Below are positions 1 through 3,375 of a DNA stretch of 5,364 nucleotides, one piece after another (the stretch's first letter is position 1; each line of letters starts with the position of its first letter). The position numbers were made by a program, and so were the translations under genes. The stretch comes from Bacteroidales bacterium (GTDB lineage: Bacteria; Bacteroidota; Bacteroidia; Bacteroidales; UBA12481): positions 1-5,364 of the forward strand of contig JAQWAJ010000157.1 in assembly GCA_028707745.1 (NCBI GenBank), written 5' to 3'. The notes below the pieces were generated by a model. The model ran no database searches. It was not told the origin of the DNA and saw nothing but the letters and a program-made list of their open reading frames with translations.

Positions 1-759
1 ATTGAAACGCTGCTCGGAACAGAGGGCTTCGATGCGGTATTTGTCGGTACCGGTGCCGGGTTGCCCATTTTTATGAACATTCCGGGTGAAAACCTTAATG
101 GGGTGTCGTCAGCCAATGAGTTTCTCACCCGCATCAATCTGATGAAAGCTTATGATGAAAGCTTCGATACACCGGTAAGGACCGGTCAGCGGGTAGTTGT
201 GGTCGGGGGTGGTAATGTGGCTATGGATTCCGCGCGGGCTGCCATAAGAATGGGAGCTGAGGTGACCATTGTTTACCGGCGGTCGGCCGACGAGCTGCCG
301 GCACGGGCCGAAGAGGTACACCATGCCCGTGAAGAGGGGATAAACTTCCTTTTCCTGACTAATCCGGTAGAGATTATCGGGAATGAAAAGGGATGGGTTA
401 CCGGGATCAAATGTATCAAAATGGAGCTCGGAGATCCTGATGAGGGCGGCCGGCGCCGGCCGGTTGTGGTGCAAGGCTCTGAGTTTACCTTCGGCACCGA
501 TACCGTGATCATGTCGCTGGGCACCTCTCCCAACCCGTTGATAGTCAATACAACGCCCGGACTGGAATCGGACCAGAAAGGTTGTGTCAGATCGCTTGAC
601 GAACACGGGACTACAACATTTGAGGGTGTATTTGCCGCAGGCGATGCGGTTACCGGTGCTGCCACCGTGATACTGGCCATGGGAGCTGCACGTAAAACGG
701 CAAAAGCCATCGATGAATATGTGAAATCAAAATATCCCCGGGAGCATTTTCCGGATTAA
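1..759 (+). CDS. gltA: NADPH-dependent glutamate synthase small subunit / NfnB-type flavoprotein, C-terminal part (5' end outside window)
   Basis: The reading frame is open from base 1 and ends with TAA at 757-759, giving 252 C-terminal residues of a protein usually about 460-480 residues long. Some Bacteroidota and anaerobe versions carry an extra N-terminal NAD-binding domain. Seen here: the FAD-domain segment FVGTGAGLP (residues 14-22), the family signature ANEFLTR, the NADPH-binding glycine motif GGGNVAMD (about 69-76) followed by YRRS, whose arginines suit the NADP 2'-phosphate, and the C-terminal FAD motif GVFAAGDAVTGAATVI (about 209-224). Known for the family: it moves electrons from NADPH through FAD and FeS clusters, either for glutamate synthesis from glutamine and 2-oxoglutarate or, as NfnB/NfnL, for flavin-based bifurcation with ferredoxin. 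The N-terminal FeS cysteines lie outside the window, so GltA, NfnB and a SudA-like sulfide dehydrogenase cannot be separated. It is cytoplasmic and followed after 10 bases by a ferredoxin gene. Confidence 0.88.
   Translation: METLLGTEGFDAVFVGTGAGLPIFMNIPGENLNGVSSANEFLTRINLMKAYDESFDTPVRTGQRVVVVGGGNVAMDSARAAIRMGAEVTIVYRRSADELPARAEEVHHAREEGINFLFLTNPVEIIGNEKGWVTGIKCIKMELGDPDEGGRRRPVVVQGSEFTFGTDTVIMSLGTSPNPLIVNTTPGLESDQKGCVRSLDEHGTTTFEGVFAAGDAVTGAATVILAMGAARKTAKAIDEYVKSKYPREHFPD
447..462. repeat. 16-bp perfect GC palindrome inside the gltA-like gene
   Basis: CGGCCGGCGCCGGCCG equals its own reverse complement and has no spacer. It lies in coding sequence for a Gly-Gly-Arg-Arg-Arg-Pro stretch. It is probably a consequence of GC-rich glycine, arginine and proline codons. 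A role as a binding site or cruciform is possible but nothing else supports it. Confidence 0.5.
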
Positions 760-769
760 TGAAAACACC

Positions 770-1030
770 ATGAACAATATTGATGAAATTACAATCTGCC
801 TGGGTAGTTCCTGTTATTCAAGAGGCAACAATCTCACATTGGAAAAAATAAAAACCTATCTTAGTGAGCACAATATAAAGAGCCGAGTCTCCTTCAAGGG
901 ACATCTCTGCGAAGGGAAATGCAAGATGGGCCCGGTCATAGAGATTAATGGCAAAGTGATTTGTAATGTGTCAGAAAAAACAATAATTCCGATACTTGAG
1001 GAGCACCTCACTACCTTAACCAGAACCTGA
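770..1030 (+). CDS. Thioredoxin-like [2Fe-2S] ferredoxin (NuoE/HydE-type domain), 86 aa
   Basis: A small soluble electron carrier. Four cysteines, C10, C15, C47 and C51, are spaced C-x4-C-x31-C-x3-C, which is the [2Fe-2S] ligand pattern of the thioredoxin-like ferredoxin fold found in NuoE and in hydrogenase accessory subunits (NuoE itself has about 35 residues between the pairs). The motif CLGSSCYSRG near the N-terminus and HLCEGKCKMGP in the middle are typical, and the C-terminal part (VIEINGKVICNVS) matches the end of that fold. The protein is essentially only this domain, without the N-terminal helical domain of full NuoE (about 160 aa). ATG at 770 is the first usable start after the upstream stop, and no Shine-Dalgarno sequence is visible. 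The gap is 10 bases after the gltA-like gene and 5 bases before the marC-like gene, so an operon is likely. Its GC content (near 40% in sampled lines) is lower than that of its neighbours. The electron donor and acceptor are unknown; pairing with the upstream flavoprotein is inference. Confidence 0.88.
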   Translation: MNNIDEITICLGSSCYSRGNNLTLEKIKTYLSEHNIKSRVSFKGHLCEGKCKMGPVIEINGKVICNVSEKTIIPILEEHLTTLTRT

Positions 1031-1035
1031 ACCCA

Positions 1036-1671
1036 ATGTCAAGCCTAGCCTTACTTCTCCCCACAGTTTTTCTCGGATTCTTCGCCATGCTGAACCCCAT
1101 CGGCAACACACCGGTATTTATCTCCATGGTGGGTGAAGCTGACAAGGCAATCATGAAAAAAGTCGCCCGCCGGGCTGTATTCACTGCCTTTATTATTATC
1201 GCCATTTTCTGCCTGTTCGGGCATTTGATCTTCAAGATGTTCGGTATCACCCTCCCGGCCTTTCAGATCGCCGGAGGCATAATCGTGTTTTTTATCGGTT
1301 ACGACCTGTTGCAGGGCAAAGCGGCCGGGGCACAACATTCAACGGTGCCGCTCACATTGCAGTCGTATGAGGATATGGCCATATCTCCGCTGGGCATTCC
1401 CCTGCTGGCCGGACCGGGGACCATCTCCACAGCCATGAACTTTGTGGGCGAAGGAGGCAGCTTTGTGGCGACCTTACTGATCGTTCTGGTTTTCGGCGTG
1501 GTTTGCCTGCTGACCTATTATATGTTCGTTGTAAGCAAACAGATTTCAGAAAAGATAAGTCCGCCACTAATCCGGGTGATTTCCAGAATCATGGGGCTCA
1601 TCCTGGCAGTGATTGCCGTTCAGATGTTTATCAGCGGTGTGTTCAACGTAATCAAAGAGTACCCGAAATAA
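1036..1671 (+). CDS. MarC family integral membrane protein (UPF0056/NAAT type), 211 aa
   Basis: Length (211 aa) and layout match the MarC family. Six hydrophobic segments are visible at about residues 3-20, 46-66, 73-92, 118-135, 143-166 and 183-205. The two diagnostic re-entrant-like motifs are present: MLNPIGNTPVF at 18-28 and SPLGIPLLAGPGTIS at 117-131, reflecting the two-fold repeat of this family. A hydrophilic loop at about 93-115 separates the halves. It sits in the inner membrane. The family was once linked to multiple antibiotic resistance, a link since withdrawn for E. coli MarC; some archaeal relatives are reported amino acid transporters, so the substrate here is unknown. It starts 5 bases after the ferredoxin stop and ends 14 bases from the convergent antitoxin stop. 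No obvious functional link to the two redox genes is visible; it may only share their transcript. Confidence 0.9.
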   Translation: MSSLALLLPTVFLGFFAMLNPIGNTPVFISMVGEADKAIMKKVARRAVFTAFIIIAIFCLFGHLIFKMFGITLPAFQIAGGIIVFFIGYDLLQGKAAGAQHSTVPLTLQSYEDMAISPLGIPLLAGPGTISTAMNFVGEGGSFVATLLIVLVFGVVCLLTYYMFVVSKQISEKISPPLIRVISRIMGLILAVIAVQMFISGVFNVIKEYPK

Positions 1672-1685
1672 TTATTCCACTAAGT

Positions 1686-2771
1686 TTAATCTAATTTAAC
1701 TGGGATAATGAATTCCCGTCCCCAGGAATGGTTGATATAACCTTTATGTTGAAATCGCCCAATAATCATAGCCGGGTGGGTTTTATAAGTTTGCGCATAT
1801 GCAAATATATTCTGGGTAGTTAGCGGTAAATGTTTTGCTATTTCCGATTCTTCTTCTTCTGACAAGGTCCATTTTACTGCGAAAACATCGGCCTCGTTTT
1901 CCTGAATTTCATTTATTTTCTGATATTCCGAGCTCTCAACAAACACCTCTTTTTTACCATGCAAGAGGATATGCCCGGCTTCATGAAAGAATGTAAACCA
2001 GAAAACATCATTTCGTTTGTACCTGCCCGACAATTGGATTAATGGGGCATCATTGATCCATCGGGTGGTCCCATTAATCGGAGCCTTAGGCAGACATGGA
2101 GTATGAACCACTTTTACACCGGCAGAGAGGCAAATTTCGTGTAATCGTTGAAAGAAATCTGTGGGATGATCAGCCATTATCTGTTTTATGTCTGGCAGTA
2201 TTTCCCTGAATCTTTTCTCAGAATACATGGCAGCCTTCAGCGGTTCAGCCTGCAACTCTCCTCTCCGGATAAATGCGGACACAGCATGCGGTTCATGCGC
2301 ATGTGCCAGAGAGATCCGGAAAACTACCTTTAGCTCCTGGTTCAAGTAATAATCATTCCACGCCATGTAATGAGCGAATCCAAAAAAAGACAATAGCTCA
2401 GCAATCTTTTCGGTGTCAGTATTGGCAGGTTTCAGCCAGCCTTTTTTTACCATATCAGCAAACGGAAAATGCCGTACCCATTCCGCAGATTCCCCCAAAA
2501 CCTTCTGGTACTTTATCCGGGCGAGGTATTCATCGTATCCTAACTGCCGGTTCATCCAAAAATGGGCAGGTATTTTTGTCGCATACTCAAATTGCACAGC
2601 CATATCCGGAGTTATAGCACTATCTCCCTTCAATATAGCAGTAATAGTTTTCTCCGGTTTACCACTGCGAATAGCAAACTCTTTTGGCCCCATGCCCATT
2701 TCATCCAGTTTTTCCGCAAGCGTTTCACCAGGATGCGGAACTACTTTGGGAATATATTCGTTCTTTAACAT
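1686..2771 (-). CDS. Antitoxin: HigA-type HTH fused to ImmA/IrrE (M78) metallopeptidase, 361 aa
   Basis: Residues 12-80 match the HigA addiction-module antitoxin pattern: HPGETLAEKL, then the helix-turn-helix (KEFAIRSGKPEKTITAILKG, 30-49), then SAITPDMAVQFEYAT and FWMNRQLGYDEYLA. After a linker and helical region, the C-terminal part (about 205-340) is an ImmA/IrrE peptidase domain. It has the zinc motif HEAGH (H263, E264, H267) within WFTFFHEAGHILLHGKKE, and ENEADVFAV (291-299), whose E291 or E293 would be the third ligand, so the active site looks intact. Known relatives ImmA and IrrE/PprI cleave repressors (ImmR, DdrO); here DNA binding and protease are in one chain. Expected role: neutralise the upstream toxin and repress the shared promoter, with the protease possibly controlling repressor or toxin stability (inference). 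ATG at 2771 was chosen because AAGGAG lies 11 bases upstream; GTG at 2780 overlaps the toxin stop as GTGA but is only 2 bases from that sequence. The gene converges on the marC-like gene. Confidence 0.88.
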   Translation of the reverse strand: MLKNEYIPKVVPHPGETLAEKLDEMGMGPKEFAIRSGKPEKTITAILKGDSAITPDMAVQFEYATKIPAHFWMNRQLGYDEYLARIKYQKVLGESAEWVRHFPFADMVKKGWLKPANTDTEKIAELLSFFGFAHYMAWNDYYLNQELKVVFRISLAHAHEPHAVSAFIRRGELQAEPLKAAMYSEKRFREILPDIKQIMADHPTDFFQRLHEICLSAGVKVVHTPCLPKAPINGTTRWINDAPLIQLSGRYKRNDVFWFTFFHEAGHILLHGKKEVFVESSEYQKINEIQENEADVFAVKWTLSEEEESEIAKHLPLTTQNIFAYAQTYKTHPAMIIGRFQHKGYINHSWGREFIIPVKLD

Positions 2772-2776
2772 AGCAA

Positions 2777-3118
2777 TCACATCTCCTTGTGATAGTTAAC
2801 AATACTAATTATTTCAACCCCTTTAATATCCTTCCAGATGTACTGGCCATCTGCATTGCTGGGTATAGGGTCTTCATGAGGCTTGAAAAGCAAACGGTAA
2901 GGTTGGTCCAGATCACAAGCCCACACTCCTTTTTTATTTTCAGTTAGTTCGTGATAATTTCCCGGCAAATTTCTTGTATCCTCAAGTGTTTCAGAGCACA
3001 TCAGATCAGTTAATCTAAGTCGGATCTTCGAAGCACGAATTGTTCCGTACTCCTTCACTATGTTTTTATCGTTATTAACCAGCTTTCTAAGCTTTCTGTC
3101 CTTAAATGTTATATTCAC
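2777..3118 (-). CDS. RelE/HigB-like type II toxin, 113 aa
   Basis: A small basic protein of typical RelE/HigB size. It begins with a Lys/Arg-rich helix (KDRKLRKLVNN) and a second helix (RASKIRLRLTDL, 28-39). The strand region YHELTENKKGVWACDLDQ (55-72), PYRLLFKP (73-80) and the C-terminal VEIISIVNYHKEM (101-113) follow the beta-sheet of RelE-superfamily ribonucleases and their HigB branch. Known members cut mRNA at the ribosome; the catalytic set varies, and R75, Y109 and H110 are candidates by position only. The protein is encoded immediately upstream of the HigA-M78 antitoxin and its TGA stop overlaps the alternative antitoxin GTG, which is the toxin-first order of higBA. GTG at 3118 is the only plausible start: an in-frame TAA lies seven codons upstream (3137-3139) and the next in-frame Met is residue 40. 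Databases sometimes label similar proteins 'killer suppression protein'. Activity is not shown by sequence alone. Confidence 0.85.
   Translation of the reverse strand: MNITFKDRKLRKLVNNDKNIVKEYGTIRASKIRLRLTDLMCSETLEDTRNLPGNYHELTENKKGVWACDLDQPYRLLFKPHEDPIPSNADGQYIWKDIKGVEIISIVNYHKEM
2783..2788 (-). promoter_or_regulatory. Shine-Dalgarno-like AAGGAG of the antitoxin
   Basis: On the minus strand AAGGAG lies 11 bases before ATG at 2771 and 2 bases before GTG at 2780, which favours the ATG. It also encodes the Lys-Glu near the toxin C-terminus, so it may be partly fortuitous. It is the only clear Shine-Dalgarno sequence in the window; the other starts have none, as is usual in Bacteroidota. Confidence 0.5.
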
Positions 3119-3120
3119 TG

Positions 3121-3128
3121 CAAAGATA
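3121..3128 (-). promoter_or_regulatory. Bacteroidota -7 promoter element of the toxin-antitoxin operon
   Basis: The minus strand reads TATCTTTG, an exact match to the Bacteroidota -7 consensus TAnnTTTG, ending 2 bases before the toxin GTG. No good -33 TTG is visible at the usual distance; that stretch is occupied by an inverted repeat. With a transcription start a few bases downstream, the toxin mRNA would begin at or very near its start codon, which implies leaderless or near-leaderless translation. Confidence 0.55.
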
Positions 3129-3137
3129 CAATTATTT

Positions 3138-3160
3138 TAATTAACATCATCTGTTAATTA
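3138..3160. promoter_or_regulatory. 9-bp inverted repeat, probable operator of the toxin-antitoxin operon
   Basis: The arms TAATTAACA (3138-3146) and TGTTAATTA (3152-3160) are perfect reverse complements around a 5-base spacer (3147-3151), so the site is centred at 3149. It starts 9 bases upstream of the -7 element and covers the position where the -33 element would be. This is where a HigA-type dimer is expected to bind for autorepression (inference). It is AT-rich, so a chance origin is possible, but its perfection and placement argue for function. Confidence 0.6.
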
Positions 3161-3340
3161 TTTATTCTAAAACATGTCAGACCAATGAGGTAACCCAGGA
3201 ATTAGTGTTAAGTTCTATAAAAATAGTGTAAAAGCTACGGCAATATCCGTCAAAATATCTTTCATATGTATTATCTATCAATACAATAGCTGCAATGCAA
3301 TCCAGTCAGACAATAAGATGGTCGCTTAGTGAGATATTTG

Positions 3341-3348
3341 TACTTTTG
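3341..3348 (+). promoter_or_regulatory. Bacteroidota -7 promoter element of the tricorn-like gene
   Basis: TACTTTTG matches TAnnTTTG exactly and ends 27 bases before the ATG, leaving an untranslated leader of about 20 bases. No clear -33 TTG is seen at 19-21 bases upstream. An imperfect dyad (TGAGA at 3330-3334, TCTCA at 3353-3357) flanks the element and may or may not be meaningful. Confidence 0.5.
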
Positions 3349-3375
3349 GTACTCTCATCATAAAGTCCTAAAACC

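Larger units (their letters stand above)
3119..3375. other. Divergent intergenic region between the toxin and the tricorn-like gene
   Basis: These 257 AT-rich bases hold no credible gene. They contain the toxin promoter and inverted repeat (3121-3160), a short direct repeat TAGTGT(T/A)AA at 3203 and 3224, a weak 6-bp inverted repeat TGTATT/AATACA (3267-3272 and 3280-3285), a near-match to a -7 element (TATCTTTC, 3256-3263), and an exact -7 element at 3341-3348 for the rightward gene. Confidence 0.6.

Noticed and set aside
140..164. 12-bp direct repeat TGATGAAAGCTT (140-151 and 153-164) in the gltA-like gene
   Set aside because: The copies are 13 bases apart, out of frame with each other, and the encoded protein (LMKAYDESFDTP) still follows the family pattern, so chance similarity is more likely than a duplication.
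109..710. Minus-strand open frames opposite the gltA-like gene
   Set aside because: The plus-strand frame carries clear FAD and NADPH motifs; the antisense frames show no recognisable domain.
759..773. Tiny ATG frame overlapping the gltA stop codon
   Set aside because: It ends after four codons (Met-Lys-Thr-Pro) and is out of frame with the ferredoxin gene.
2148..2799. Plus-strand open frames across the antitoxin gene
   Set aside because: They lie opposite the HigA-M78 coding sequence, overlap one another and have no recognisable motifs.
3267..3285. TGTATT/AATACA inverted repeat as a terminator or operator
   Set aside because: Only 6 bp and AT-rich with no T-run; too weak to support either role.
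3176..3321. Imperfect direct repeat GTCAGACCAATGAG / GTCAGACAATAAG as possible attachment or target-site duplication
   Set aside because: The copies are in the intergenic region and enclose no gene; the match needs a gap and a mismatch, and no integrase or transposase is nearby.
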